Assembly (NCBI GenBank): GCA_002368175.1
Contig: AP018172.1
Location: 3,656,001-3,720,000 of the forward strand
Origin: Calothrix sp. NIES-2098
GTDB taxonomy: Bacteria > Cyanobacteriota > Cyanobacteriia > Cyanobacteriales > Nostocaceae
Direction of reading: 5' to 3'
Length of the DNA: 64,000 nt
Position numbers and translations under genes: made by a program
The notes under the pieces: generated by a model
Seen by the model: the letters and a program-made list of their open reading frames with translations, nothing else
The model's database searches: none
What the model was told of the DNA's origin: nothing
Shown here: positions 37,060-46,476 of the stretch, piece by piece
Layout: every line of letters starts with the position of its first letter
How positions within the stretch are numbered: position 1 is the first letter of the stretch

Positions 37060-37809
37060 TCACTTTGTCTCGTTTGCGATCGCCTGCAAATTCTCAATTC
37101 TTTGCTGAATTTCTCCTGATTTTTCAGACTGAGCGAGGGATTGCACCAGAGTTGTACCCATTTCGCCTAGTTTCCCTTGTGGAGCCTGTTTCAGTGCTTC
37201 CTCTAGCGCTTCGTACCATAAACCTTTTTCGGCGTAACTCTGAGCTTTTTGAGAATTATTGGCTGTTTTTGATTGATTGCTGTTGCTATCTAATGGCATG
37301 TCAACAACCATAAATTCTGCTCTTTGTATTAAAGTCCCACCCGGACAAGAGATATTTACTTGCCAAAGATACCGCTTTCCTACAGCTAATCCTGGTTGGT
37401 TTTCTGGGAGGGAATACTTGTTAATTCCCTTTACAGCTTGCAATGTAATTGGCTCTCCGAGTGCTTTGGGGCTACCTTGAGCATCAAATTCAAAAAGCCG
37501 AAATTCTGTATCATGAGGGCTGTACGAGAACCAAGCAAATGTAGGATGCTTAGAAGCTGTATGACCAACATATGTTTGAGGCGCAAGAATTGTTAGGGGT
37601 ATTTGTTCTTCTGGACATCCTCTAGAACCTCCTGATGTACTGTAATCACTGGGAGGTTTCTGATTTGGTGGCGGTACATAACCGGCGATAGCAGGAACAG
37701 CAAACATTAATAAGCTTAAAAGCAAACCTAAATTGAGTTTGCGAGTTATACCTTTGATGAGCAACCACAAGATTTGAGCTATCATATCTCCCCTACGTGT
37801 ATTGTTCAT
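37060..37809 (-). CDS. DUF928 family secreted protein
   Basis: A 249-residue protein with an N-terminal signal peptide (LNLGLLLSLLMFAVPAIAG) and the DUF928 pattern: GGSRGCPEEQIPLTILAPQT, HPTFAWFSY, FRLFEFDAQG, YLWQVNISC. The C-terminal helical part (about 185-249) is TPR-like. DUF928 genes commonly accompany CHAT and haemagglutinin genes in cyanobacteria, as here, but the biochemical role is unknown. It is transcribed convergently to the CHAT gene and divergently from the second tpsA. Confidence 0.85.
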   Translation of the reverse strand: MNNTRRGDMIAQILWLLIKGITRKLNLGLLLSLLMFAVPAIAGYVPPPNQKPPSDYSTSGGSRGCPEEQIPLTILAPQTYVGHTASKHPTFAWFSYSPHDTEFRLFEFDAQGSPKALGEPITLQAVKGINKYSLPENQPGLAVGKRYLWQVNISCPGGTLIQRAEFMVVDMPLDSNSNQSKTANNSQKAQSYAEKGLWYEALEEALKQAPQGKLGEMGTTLVQSLAQSEKSGEIQQRIENLQAIANETK

Positions 37810-37992
37810 TATTTAAAGTTACAGTGAATAAGCTACAAGCTGAACAATAAAGATTTAGGTAAAAATTCCCAGGAAATTGTCAGGAAACTTTAACAAACCA
37901 ATTGACCGACAAAGAAGCAGCAAGCAGACGTGAAATATCTGGAGTAATGAGAAACAAGGGCTATAAATTTATTGTTTATTGTCAAATTTTCA

Positions 37993-38144
37993 TTGTAAAC
38001 TGACCATTTAGATGCAAAAATCACTTAATTAAACCAATTTTTTTCACAAAAGGTACTTATTAGTGTCAAAATGCATAAATTACCTAAATTTGCACTGATA
38101 AATATTCAATAGAGTTCCTGTCCCTAAGTACTAAGGAGAGTGCG
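37993..38144 (+). promoter_or_regulatory. Leader of the second tpsA, duplicated from the first
   Basis: It shares with 30424-30599 the blocks TTGTAAACTGACCATT, AAATTTGCACTGATAAATAT and CCCTAAGTACTAAGGAG in the same order, ending at a strong AAGGAG ribosome site 7-8 bases before the ATG. The region upstream (37810-37992) shows no other feature. Confidence 0.6.
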
Positions 38145-41100
38145 ATGTCTGCGGTATTTCTGCGCTTGGACTGGTTAACTGGAGTCAAGATTGCGATTAG
38201 TGGTGCATTAATTTTTTGGTCAAATATTACACTCGCTCAAGTTACACCAGATACTAGCTTAGGGTCGGAAAGTTCTATTGTCATACCCAATGTACTGATT
38301 AAGGGCTTACCAAGCGATCGCATCAATGGTGGCGCAATCCGCGGCGCGAACCTCTTCCATAGCTTCCAACAATTCAATGTCGCATCAGGAAGAGGGGTAT
38401 ATTTCACCAACCCCCAAGGAATTGAAAACATTCTCAGCCGAGTCACAGGGAGTAATACTACCGAGATTTTTGGAAAGCTAGGTGTATTAGGTAATGCCAA
38501 TTTATATTTGATGAATCCTAATGGGATTGTGTTTGGTGAAAATGCTAGTTTAGATGTTCAAGGATCGTTTGTCGCCACAACAGCCAATGCTATTAAGTTG
38601 GGTGAACTAGGAGTATTTAGTGCCTCTGAACCTGCATCTAGTAACTTACTGAGTATTAATCCCACTGCACTTTTCTATAATGTGCTGGCTAAAGAAGCCG
38701 AAATTATTAATCGCTCTCAAGGGGGGATCAATGTTCCTAATGGACAAAGTTTATTTTTGGTCGGCGGCAATGTCAAGCTAGAAGGCGGCGTTATCAAGGC
38801 TCCTGGTGGTCGAGTCGAGTTAGGAGGATTAGCTGCACCAGGAGCGATCGCTCTGAGTCAAAATGGTAAAAATTTAGGTTTAAGTTTTCCCGATGGTGTG
38901 GAGAGAGCAGATGTATTGCTGACTCAATCTAGCATCGGTGACAAGAGTTCTGAGGTAAACGTGCGTGCTGGTGGTAATGGAAGCATAGCCATTCATGCCA
39001 GAGATTTAAAAATTTTAGAAAGAAGCGCCCTTCTGGGTGGGATCGGGGTGAGCCAAGGATCGACAGATGCTGTTGCTGGGGATATTACACTCAACGCTAG
39101 TGGAAAAATAGAGGTAACACAAAAAAGTGCGATCGCCAACAATGTAAGTGTTGGTGCAGTAGGTAGCGCAGGTAATATCAAAATTACGACAGGAACGCTA
39201 TCAGTAAAAGATGGCAGTCAAATACTCGCGAGAAGCGAAGGAAAAGGAAATGCGGGTAGTGTCACGATTCAAGCCAGTGATACAGTTACCTTAGTGGGAT
39301 TCGATGGTAATGCAAACCCCACAGTTGCCAGTGATGTTATTGGTGGCTCCAGCGGGAATGGTAATAATGTTGAGATAACAGCCCGCAAAGTAAATCTCCA
39401 AACCGATGCTATTATTGCCGCCAGCATCTTGGATGGTAAAGGTAAAAACGGCGAGAGAGCACAAGCAGGAGATGTCAAGATTACAGCTAGCGAGGAGGTA
39501 TCCTTAGATAGTGGAAGCCGTGTATACAGTGAGGTAGGTTCAACCTCATTTGGTAATGGTGGCACTATTTTTATTACAGCGCCTAAAGTTTCGCTAGAAA
39601 ATGGGGCGGATCTCATTACCCAAGTACGAGCAGGCGGAGATGGTAACGCAGGTAATATCAATATCAACACAGGAACATTGTCGATCGTAGATAAGGCTCA
39701 AATAATTGCTAGTACCTATGGAAAAGGAAATGCGGGTAATATCACAATCGATGCTCGTGAAGCTGTAAATTTTAATCGTGGTTATGCCTTTAGTACAGTG
39801 AGAGAAGGCGCTGAGGGCAATGGAGGAAACATCAAAATTACGACAGGAACGCTATCAGTAAAAGATGGCAGTCAAATACTCGCGAGAAGCGAAGGAAAAG
39901 GAAATGCGGGTAGTGTCACGATTCAAGCCAGTGATACAGTTACCTTAGTGGGATTCGATGGTAATGCAAACCCCACAGTTGCCAGTGATGTTATTGGTGG
40001 CTCCAGCGGGAATGGTAATAATGTTGAGATAACAGCCCGCAAAGTAAATCTCCAAACCGATGCTATTATTGCCGCCAGCATCTTGGATGGTAAAGGTAAA
40101 AACGGCGAGAGAGCACAAGCAGGAGATGTCAAGATTACAGCTAGCGAGGAGGTATCCTTAGATAGTGGAAGCCGTGCATACAGTGAGGTAGGCTCAACCT
40201 CATTTGGTAATGGCGGCACTATTTTTATTACAGCGCCTAAAGTTTCGCTAGAAAATGGGGCGGATCTCATTACCCAAGTACGAGCAGGCGGAGATGGTAA
40301 CGCAGGTAATATCAATATCAACACAGGGACATTGTCGATCGTAGATAAGGCTCAAATAATTGCTAGTACCTATGGAAAAGGAAATGCGGGTAATATCACA
40401 ATCGATGCTCGTGAAGCTGTGAGTTTTGATGAGAGTTATGCCTTTAGTACTGTGGAAGCGGGTGGTGTAGGTGATGCAGGTAACATTAAAATTACAGCAG
40501 GGTCGCTTTCTTTAATCAATGGTGGTCAACTGGATGCTTTTGTGCGTGATGCTGATGATAAAAAACCTGCCGGAATTGGTAATGCCGGAGATGTGAGTGT
40601 CAATGTTCGCGATGCCTTCACAGTCTCAGGAGTCAGTGGCAAACTCAGTGGTATTTTCAACAGATTGCAAACTGGAGCTATAGGCAGTGCTGGCGATATC
40701 ACTATCAACGCAGGGTCACTTTCAATTACAGGTAATGCTCAACTAGCTGCCACAGTAGGAGCAGGTGCAGTAGGTAGCGCAGGTAATATCAAAATTACAA
40801 CAGGAGCGCTATCGGTGAAAGATGGCGGTCGAATACTGGCGAGAAGCGAGGGGCAAGGAGATGCAGGCAGTGTCACGATTCAAGCCAGCGATACAGTCAC
40901 CTTGGCAGCATTAGACGGAAATACACGTCCGACAGTTGCCAGTGATGTTACTAGTGGTTCCAGCGGGAATGGTAATAATGTTGAAATTACAGCCCGCAAA
41001 GTAATTCTCCAAAACGATGCTATTGTTGCCGCTAGCATCTTGGATGGTAAGGGCAAGAACGGAGAGAGAGCACAAGCAGGAAATGTCAAGGTTACTGCTA

Positions 41101-43274
41101 GTGAGGAGGTGTCTCTAAATGATAGTTTTATCTACAGTGAGATAGGCTCAAACTCATTTGGTAATGGCGGCACTGTTAGCGTGACAGCGCCTAAAGTTTC
41201 CTTGGAAAATCGAGCGTATCTCATTGCCAGTACCTATGGAGAAGGGAATGCAGGTGGTATCACAGTTGAAGCTCGTGAAGCTGTGAGTTTTGATGAGAGT
41301 TATGCTTTTAGCACTGTGGAAGCGGGTGGTGTAGGTGATGCAGGTAACATCAAAATTACAGCCGGGTCGCTTTCTTTAATTAATGGCGGTCAACTGGATG
41401 CTTTTGTGCGTGATGCTGATGATAAAAAACCTGCCGGAATTGGTAATGCCGGAGATGTGAGTGTCAATGTTCGCGATGCCTTCACAGTCTCAGGAGTCAG
41501 TGGCAAACTCAGTGGTATTTTCAACAGATTGCAAACTGGAGCTATAGGCAGTGCTGGCGATATCACTATCAACGCAGGGTCACTTTCAATTACAGGTAAT
41601 GCTCAACTAGCTGCCACAGTAGGAGCAGGTGCAGTAGGTAGCGCAGGTAATATCAATATCAATGCAGGATCGCTGTCAATCACAGGTAATGCTCAACTAT
41701 CTGCCAGTACCGCTGGAAAGGGAGATGCGGGTAATATCAAGATTGAAGCAGAACAAATTTCGTTATCTTCTAATGCCTCCATTCAAGGTGATGTTACTGA
41801 AACGGGAAATGGTAAAGGCGCAAATATTGAGTTGATTGCCAAGGGGCCAATTTCTCTGACTGGAGGAGTAAATTCCGCTAGGACAGGTGAATCAACCAGA
41901 ATTACACTGGGTTTGCTTCCAAATGCGCAAGGTGTGGGTGGTACGCTGAATATCAAAGCTGGCTCTTTAGTGTTGAAAGACGGTGCTACTATCAAAAACA
42001 GTACTGAAGGACAAGGCAACGCCGGAAGTATCTATGTCAATGCTGGCACTGTAGATATATCAGGTAGCGTTCCCAGAAGTGGTTTATCCAGTGGCTTTTA
42101 CACTAGTACGACTACTAGCGGTAAAGCTGGTGACATCATGATTGAAACTGATAAGTTTCGGATATCAGATGGGGCAGTTTTAAGCGCCCTGACTAATGGA
42201 GATGGGGATGCAGGCAAGATTACAGTGATTGCTAACAAAACCTTTGAAGCGCTCAACGGTGGCCAACTGGTGGTTACAACTTTGGGTAATAAACCAGCAG
42301 GAAACATTTTTATTAAGGCGGATGAAGTGAGTTTTTCTGGTAGCGATCGCACTTACTACGATCGCTACAATCGATTGGCAAAATATACCAATCCTGCTAA
42401 TCGATTGTTTGACAATAACAGTCCGGCTAGTGGAGTCTTTGCTAGTACGTTAAGTTCGGGAAATGGCGGTAATGTGTCGTTAGAAACGACAAATCTTAAC
42501 TTAAGCGATCGCGCTTTGTTATCTTCCCAAAGTCAGGGCGCAGGTACAGCTGGCAATATTATCATTAGTTCGCGTCAAACCTTAAATGCGAACAACAGTA
42601 ACATTAGTACAGCAGCTGTGCAATCTTCTGGTGGGGCGATCGCTATCAAAGCAGCAGATATTCGTCTTTACGGTGACAGCAATATCACTACTAATGTAGG
42701 TTCTGGCGCAGGAGGTGGCGGTAATATAACTCTGAGTGCCAATTCTATCATCGCCTTTGATGACAGTGACATCTTTGCATTTGCCAGAGATGGTAAAGGT
42801 GGTAATATCACCTTCAATACTCTTGCATTCTTTGGACAAAATTATCAACCTGCTCCATTTGGTATCGATCCCCTAACCCTAGATGGAAACAATGTTGTGG
42901 ATATCAATGCTAGTGGTGCAGTGGCTGGTAATATCTCGATTCCCGACACTAGTTTTATTCAAAATAGCCTGAGTGATTTACCAGAAAACCCCATCGATAC
43001 CAGCAGCTTGATTGCCAATAGTTGCATAGCCCGCAGTTCTCGCCAGCCAGAAGGAACTTTTATCATCACTGGTTCTGGTGGCTTACCTTCTCGTCCGGGA
43101 GAAGCTTTGATATCTCAGTATACTTTGGGTACTGTGCGTAATGTAGCTAATAGTTCTCCATCAGCCAACTCTACTCATCGTCCTTGGCAGAAAGGCGATC
43201 CGATTGTAGAACCTCAAGGTGCCTATCGTCTACCTTCGGCGCGGCTGGTGTTGAGTCGCGAGTGTTCTCAGTAG
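38145..43274 (+). CDS. TpsA filamentous haemagglutinin-like adhesin 2
   Basis: A 1709-residue paralogue of the adhesin at 30600, almost identical at both ends: the signal peptide, the NPNGIVFGENASLDVQGSF TPS domain, and the SSLIANSCIARSSRQPEGTF C-terminus. The centre is longer, because of long near-identical internal duplications (period 654 bp at 39177-40420, and an 864-bp-offset copy at 40407-40792 and 41271-41656). Repeats follow the pattern GNAGNI.I.TGTLS...G.I.A. It has no TpsB of its own and probably uses the one at 28227. The 3' end overlaps the antisense CHASE2 kinase gene by 104 bp. Confidence 0.93.
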   Translation: MSAVFLRLDWLTGVKIAISGALIFWSNITLAQVTPDTSLGSESSIVIPNVLIKGLPSDRINGGAIRGANLFHSFQQFNVASGRGVYFTNPQGIENILSRVTGSNTTEIFGKLGVLGNANLYLMNPNGIVFGENASLDVQGSFVATTANAIKLGELGVFSASEPASSNLLSINPTALFYNVLAKEAEIINRSQGGINVPNGQSLFLVGGNVKLEGGVIKAPGGRVELGGLAAPGAIALSQNGKNLGLSFPDGVERADVLLTQSSIGDKSSEVNVRAGGNGSIAIHARDLKILERSALLGGIGVSQGSTDAVAGDITLNASGKIEVTQKSAIANNVSVGAVGSAGNIKITTGTLSVKDGSQILARSEGKGNAGSVTIQASDTVTLVGFDGNANPTVASDVIGGSSGNGNNVEITARKVNLQTDAIIAASILDGKGKNGERAQAGDVKITASEEVSLDSGSRVYSEVGSTSFGNGGTIFITAPKVSLENGADLITQVRAGGDGNAGNININTGTLSIVDKAQIIASTYGKGNAGNITIDAREAVNFNRGYAFSTVREGAEGNGGNIKITTGTLSVKDGSQILARSEGKGNAGSVTIQASDTVTLVGFDGNANPTVASDVIGGSSGNGNNVEITARKVNLQTDAIIAASILDGKGKNGERAQAGDVKITASEEVSLDSGSRAYSEVGSTSFGNGGTIFITAPKVSLENGADLITQVRAGGDGNAGNININTGTLSIVDKAQIIASTYGKGNAGNITIDAREAVSFDESYAFSTVEAGGVGDAGNIKITAGSLSLINGGQLDAFVRDADDKKPAGIGNAGDVSVNVRDAFTVSGVSGKLSGIFNRLQTGAIGSAGDITINAGSLSITGNAQLAATVGAGAVGSAGNIKITTGALSVKDGGRILARSEGQGDAGSVTIQASDTVTLAALDGNTRPTVASDVTSGSSGNGNNVEITARKVILQNDAIVAASILDGKGKNGERAQAGNVKVTASEEVSLNDSFIYSEIGSNSFGNGGTVSVTAPKVSLENRAYLIASTYGEGNAGGITVEAREAVSFDESYAFSTVEAGGVGDAGNIKITAGSLSLINGGQLDAFVRDADDKKPAGIGNAGDVSVNVRDAFTVSGVSGKLSGIFNRLQTGAIGSAGDITINAGSLSITGNAQLAATVGAGAVGSAGNININAGSLSITGNAQLSASTAGKGDAGNIKIEAEQISLSSNASIQGDVTETGNGKGANIELIAKGPISLTGGVNSARTGESTRITLGLLPNAQGVGGTLNIKAGSLVLKDGATIKNSTEGQGNAGSIYVNAGTVDISGSVPRSGLSSGFYTSTTTSGKAGDIMIETDKFRISDGAVLSALTNGDGDAGKITVIANKTFEALNGGQLVVTTLGNKPAGNIFIKADEVSFSGSDRTYYDRYNRLAKYTNPANRLFDNNSPASGVFASTLSSGNGGNVSLETTNLNLSDRALLSSQSQGAGTAGNIIISSRQTLNANNSNISTAAVQSSGGAIAIKAADIRLYGDSNITTNVGSGAGGGGNITLSANSIIAFDDSDIFAFARDGKGGNITFNTLAFFGQNYQPAPFGIDPLTLDGNNVVDINASGAVAGNISIPDTSFIQNSLSDLPENPIDTSSLIANSCIARSSRQPEGTFIITGSGGLPSRPGEALISQYTLGTVRNVANSSPSANSTHRPWQKGDPIVEPQGAYRLPSARLVLSRECSQ
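39177..40420 (+). repeat. Near-identical tandem duplication in tpsA 2 (period 654 bp)
   Basis: 39177-39766 and 39831-40420 differ at only a few positions seen by eye (for example GTGTATACA against GTGCATACA near 39523/40177), mostly synonymous. The period is 218 codons, so the frame is kept. This indicates a recent unequal crossover or gene conversion. Confidence 0.9.
40407..41656 (+). repeat. Second near-identical repeat pair in tpsA 2 (offset 864 bp)
   Basis: 40407-40792 and 41271-41656 encode the same stretch (AVSFDESYAFSTVEAGG through GSLSITGNAQLAATVGAGAV). Only scattered silent differences were seen. A diverged copy of the 654-bp unit lies between them. Confidence 0.88.
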
Positions 43275-45192
43275 AAACTCGCAAAAAGAGTTTGAGGCTG
43301 TTTCTCAAGCTACTTTGCTTACCCTTGAGAGGCCAAGTTAATTCACACAAAGTTCCGCGAGGAGGAAGCGGTGTTCTTTGAAAATAACCTCCTAATTTTC
43401 TGGCTAAGTTTGTAGCCTGCTTCGTTCCTTTATTTTCTAAATTTGAATTGATACCGCAGCCATTATCTTTAATGCAAAGAGTGTATTGACCTTGGTTTTC
43501 TTTCCCTGTAGCTTGAACGCGCTTGGCTCCTATTGCGTGTTTTCCCACATTGCATAAAGCTTCTTCTAAAAATTGGCAGATTTCTCGTTTCTGGTCGTTA
43601 CTTAAATATTTCTCTTCTATCGGTTCAAATGAACGGGTTTTTACCTTGAGATTTTGAAAATGTGGCAGATCTCGTTTTAGCGTACTGGTGTAAACTTCAT
43701 AGAAAAGTTCGTGAATTGGCAGTTTTAAATCTAGTTTTAAGCCACTTCCTAAAAATAAACTTTCTTCTCGCTCTAAAGCTTCTGATTTTAAGTGTTCGCC
43801 AATGGCACGAATTTCATCGTTAAGATTCTTCAGAAGGAAGTGTAATTTTTCTTGAGAAAAGTCTTCTTCTTGCACGTATCTTAAAGCATTAGCTAATGTT
43901 TGTAAGGGCCCGTTATGAATAATAGTAAAGGTGCGATCGATAGTGAGTTGGCGTTCATTAATTTGAGACTGTAAAGCGCGATCGCGTTGATAAAATGCAA
44001 AAGCACTTAGTCCTACACCGTTGATAGATAAAATTAATAAACCTGGTACTACCGGAATCCACCAACCCCAAATTAGCAGTAGGTAGGTACTTCCAACTAA
44101 CAAAATACCAGTCACAACAACAGCAAATAAATTCTTGAGTACAGATTGAGTTAGCCGCCCGATAATAATTGGTATAACGCCCCAAAATCCTATCCACAAA
44201 TACTCCCACTCATCCGACCAAACTTTTAACAAAGGCCGACCATCAAGAACCGCACTCAGAATTTGAGAAGCAGCATGAGCGTGAAATTCTACGCCATAAA
44301 CTACGCCATAAGGTTGTAAATTAGCAACTGCACCAGTATGAATGTAGTCGCGAACGCTAGGAGCCATAATCCCGATTAAAACAATGCGATCGCGCAACCA
44401 TTTATCTGGAAAATTTCCCTTTTTAATATCATTCAAAGATAAAACTCGAAATGGTTGCTTGCCACTCCGCCAATTTAGTAGTGTCTGCACTCCACCTGCA
44501 TCTATTCCTACATATCCCCCAGTGTTTGATACAAAGCGAGGAATTTCAATTGCACCAAATCGCATAGTTTCGGAATCGCGAATTCCATTTTCTAAATTAA
44601 TACCTTGACGAGATAAATAACTGTCTACCAGACGTATGCATAGAGAAAGTTTGTAGCCTGATGATGATGGCGTCGCCAGCAGAATCCGTCTGTAATTCCC
44701 ATCTCGATCTGGTAAAGCATCTGAGAACCCAATTTGTTCGGCAGGTATATCTTTTGAGTGGGAAATTGGTGGCGGTAAAACTTTTTCAATAGTAATTAGA
44801 TTTTTGTACTTTTTAAAATTAGCAATTAGCTCTTGATGACCTGGTTCAACTGGGATATTTCTGATATTATCTAAACCAATAACTCTTGGCTGATACTGAT
44901 GAACTTTGTTGATGAGTCCGGCTATTTCTCTATCTGGTATAGGATACGTGCCTACATTATTAATGTCATCTTCATTAATACCAATAATAGTAATTTTATT
45001 ATCTATAGATTCAGCCGGACGTAAATGCAGAAAACTATCAAATGCTATCCCTTCCCAAGGCTGAAGTAAACCAAAGAAACGAGCGATCGCCACAATTCCC
45101 AAGGCTCCAAAACCTGGTAATGCTCCTGTACGCCAAATAGCAATTTCTCTTTGAATTTTCCTCCAAATCTGTTTTCGATCGGCCTGAGGCAT
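43171..45192 (-). CDS. CHASE2-domain sensor histidine kinase
   Basis: A 673-residue membrane sensor kinase. The extracytoplasmic CHASE2 domain is at about 35-330 (IGINEDDINNVG, QPRVIGLDNIRN, GIMAPSVRDYIHTG), and three transmembrane helices at about 332-400. A NarL/DegS-type dimerisation helix carries the phospho-acceptor His426 (FTIIHNGPLQTLANAL), and a HATPase domain follows (EEALCNVGKHA N-box, IKDNGCGI G1 box). The C-terminal 35 residues are read from the antisense of the adhesin's conserved 3' end and look non-native. It follows its response regulator by 24 bp on the same strand. The signal is unknown; adhesin or CHAT control is suggested by neighbourhood only. Confidence 0.9.
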   Translation of the reverse strand: MPQADRKQIWRKIQREIAIWRTGALPGFGALGIVAIARFFGLLQPWEGIAFDSFLHLRPAESIDNKITIIGINEDDINNVGTYPIPDREIAGLINKVHQYQPRVIGLDNIRNIPVEPGHQELIANFKKYKNLITIEKVLPPPISHSKDIPAEQIGFSDALPDRDGNYRRILLATPSSSGYKLSLCIRLVDSYLSRQGINLENGIRDSETMRFGAIEIPRFVSNTGGYVGIDAGGVQTLLNWRSGKQPFRVLSLNDIKKGNFPDKWLRDRIVLIGIMAPSVRDYIHTGAVANLQPYGVVYGVEFHAHAASQILSAVLDGRPLLKVWSDEWEYLWIGFWGVIPIIIGRLTQSVLKNLFAVVVTGILLVGSTYLLLIWGWWIPVVPGLLILSINGVGLSAFAFYQRDRALQSQINERQLTIDRTFTIIHNGPLQTLANALRYVQEEDFSQEKLHFLLKNLNDEIRAIGEHLKSEALEREESLFLGSGLKLDLKLPIHELFYEVYTSTLKRDLPHFQNLKVKTRSFEPIEEKYLSNDQKREICQFLEEALCNVGKHAIGAKRVQATGKENQGQYTLCIKDNGCGINSNLENKGTKQATNLARKLGGYFQRTPLPPRGTLCELTWPLKGKQSSLRNSLKLFLRVSTENTRDSTPAAPKVDDRHLEVLQSDRLSAKDDE

Positions 45193-45216
45193 GAACTATT
45201 AACTCCTAACATAAAA

Positions 45217-45915
45217 TTAATCAATTAACCCTTCCTCACGGGCGCGAATTGTTGTTTGAATTCGCATATTCTTACCTTCTTCTGGATAGACGCCTAGAAC
45301 ATCTTGAATTTTAGTCCAGTAAGAACGTACAGTTCGTTCGTGTAGATGCATTCGTTCAGCGATCGCTTTATCTTGCAATCCTTCGTCAAAGGCTAGCTTC
45401 AAAACCTCTAACCACTCCGGCTTAAATTCCAATGCTGTTTTGATATCTTTTGTATGGGTTGCGCCTTGCAGTGCTAAGTTTACCCTAGTGAGGATTTCTT
45501 TTTCTGATAGTCCTTTATCTGCGATCGCAAAGCCTCCTTGATGGTTGTCAATTTCATGTTTAATCCGCACCAACGCTTTTACATAGCTGCTTTGCACTAC
45601 AACATTGAGTTCAGGGTATTTGTTCATCAAGGTCTTGAGTAATTGAATACCCGTATCAATTTGAGCCATCACTTCTGGCTTGTCTGGAATCGACAAATCC
45701 ATCACAATCAAGTCTGGCTGAAAGCGTTTGACTATCTCAAGAGTTGCTTGCGCTGTTTTCGCTTTGTAGATCTCTGCGTCTGGATACTCCTGTCGTAATA
45801 ACTCCAGACTTCCACTCAAAATTAATTGGTGGTCATCTACTACAAGAATATTTTGCTTCCCTGGTTCTGGTAAATATTGGCTCATCATCAATTCTTTAAA
45901 GCTTACTTTTACCAT
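45217..45915 (-). CDS. NarL/LuxR-type response regulator
   Basis: A response regulator with an N-terminal receiver domain (NILVVDDHQLILSGSLELLR; phospho-Asp in DLIVMDLSIPD) and a C-terminal LuxR-type helix-turn-helix (DEGLQDKAIAERMHLHERTV, RSYWTKIQDVLGV). It should be phosphorylated by the CHASE2 kinase encoded just downstream and then act on DNA. The start is uncertain: ATGs at 45915, 45888 and 45885 are possible and the frame is open to 45984. I used 45915, which has AAGGA just before it. The receiver begins about 20 residues in. Confidence 0.9.
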   Translation of the reverse strand: MVKVSFKELMMSQYLPEPGKQNILVVDDHQLILSGSLELLRQEYPDAEIYKAKTAQATLEIVKRFQPDLIVMDLSIPDKPEVMAQIDTGIQLLKTLMNKYPELNVVVQSSYVKALVRIKHEIDNHQGGFAIADKGLSEKEILTRVNLALQGATHTKDIKTALEFKPEWLEVLKLAFDEGLQDKAIAERMHLHERTVRSYWTKIQDVLGVYPEEGKNMRIQTTIRAREEGLID

Positions 45916-45984
45916 AGTCCTTTCTGGCATTGTTTTGATTACAAGTATCCTCAGGTGACAGAGATTGAAGCTCCTTCTTTTCAC

Positions 45985-46476
45985 AAAACAGTAGGAGTTG
46001 CAAGTGCGATCGCGCTTTATAAAGTAATTATTGATACATATTTAGACTTCCTGGCTAATCTTTTGCTGTATCAGCCTATTGTATTAGAGGCAAATTTAGA
46101 AGTGCATACAGAAAAGTGTATTTTTTGCACCTGAGTTTGGTATTTAACACACCACAAAAGGTTAGTGCTTTATTTAGTGTTTATTTTTATCTTATTGATT
46201 AACCGCACTCATTCAAATTATTTAGGAGATGCAATGAAAAATCATTTTTGTCTCACATAAATACTAGCCTTAATCAAATTATAACTGTAAATAAGCTATC
46301 GAAGTGCTTCAGTTCATTTAGGCAGTACATCAGAAGAATACAGCACAGTTAAGTTGCAAGCTTAACTTCCATTTTATATAGGAACTTAGTTAAAGAGTAA
46401 GTTCTAATAAATTATGCAACTTAACACTTATTAAGTTAAAAATTCATCTTGACTCATCTCTTCCCACAAGCACAAT
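45985..46476. other. Divergent intergenic region
   Basis: About 490 bp, AT-rich, between the response regulator and the first GTPase gene. No gene or strong structure was recognised. It must hold the promoters of both flanking operons. Confidence 0.5.

Noticed and set aside
45877..46134. 85-codon reading frame on the plus strand
   Set aside because: It overlaps the 5' part of the response regulator antisense and has no recognisable domain or ribosome site.
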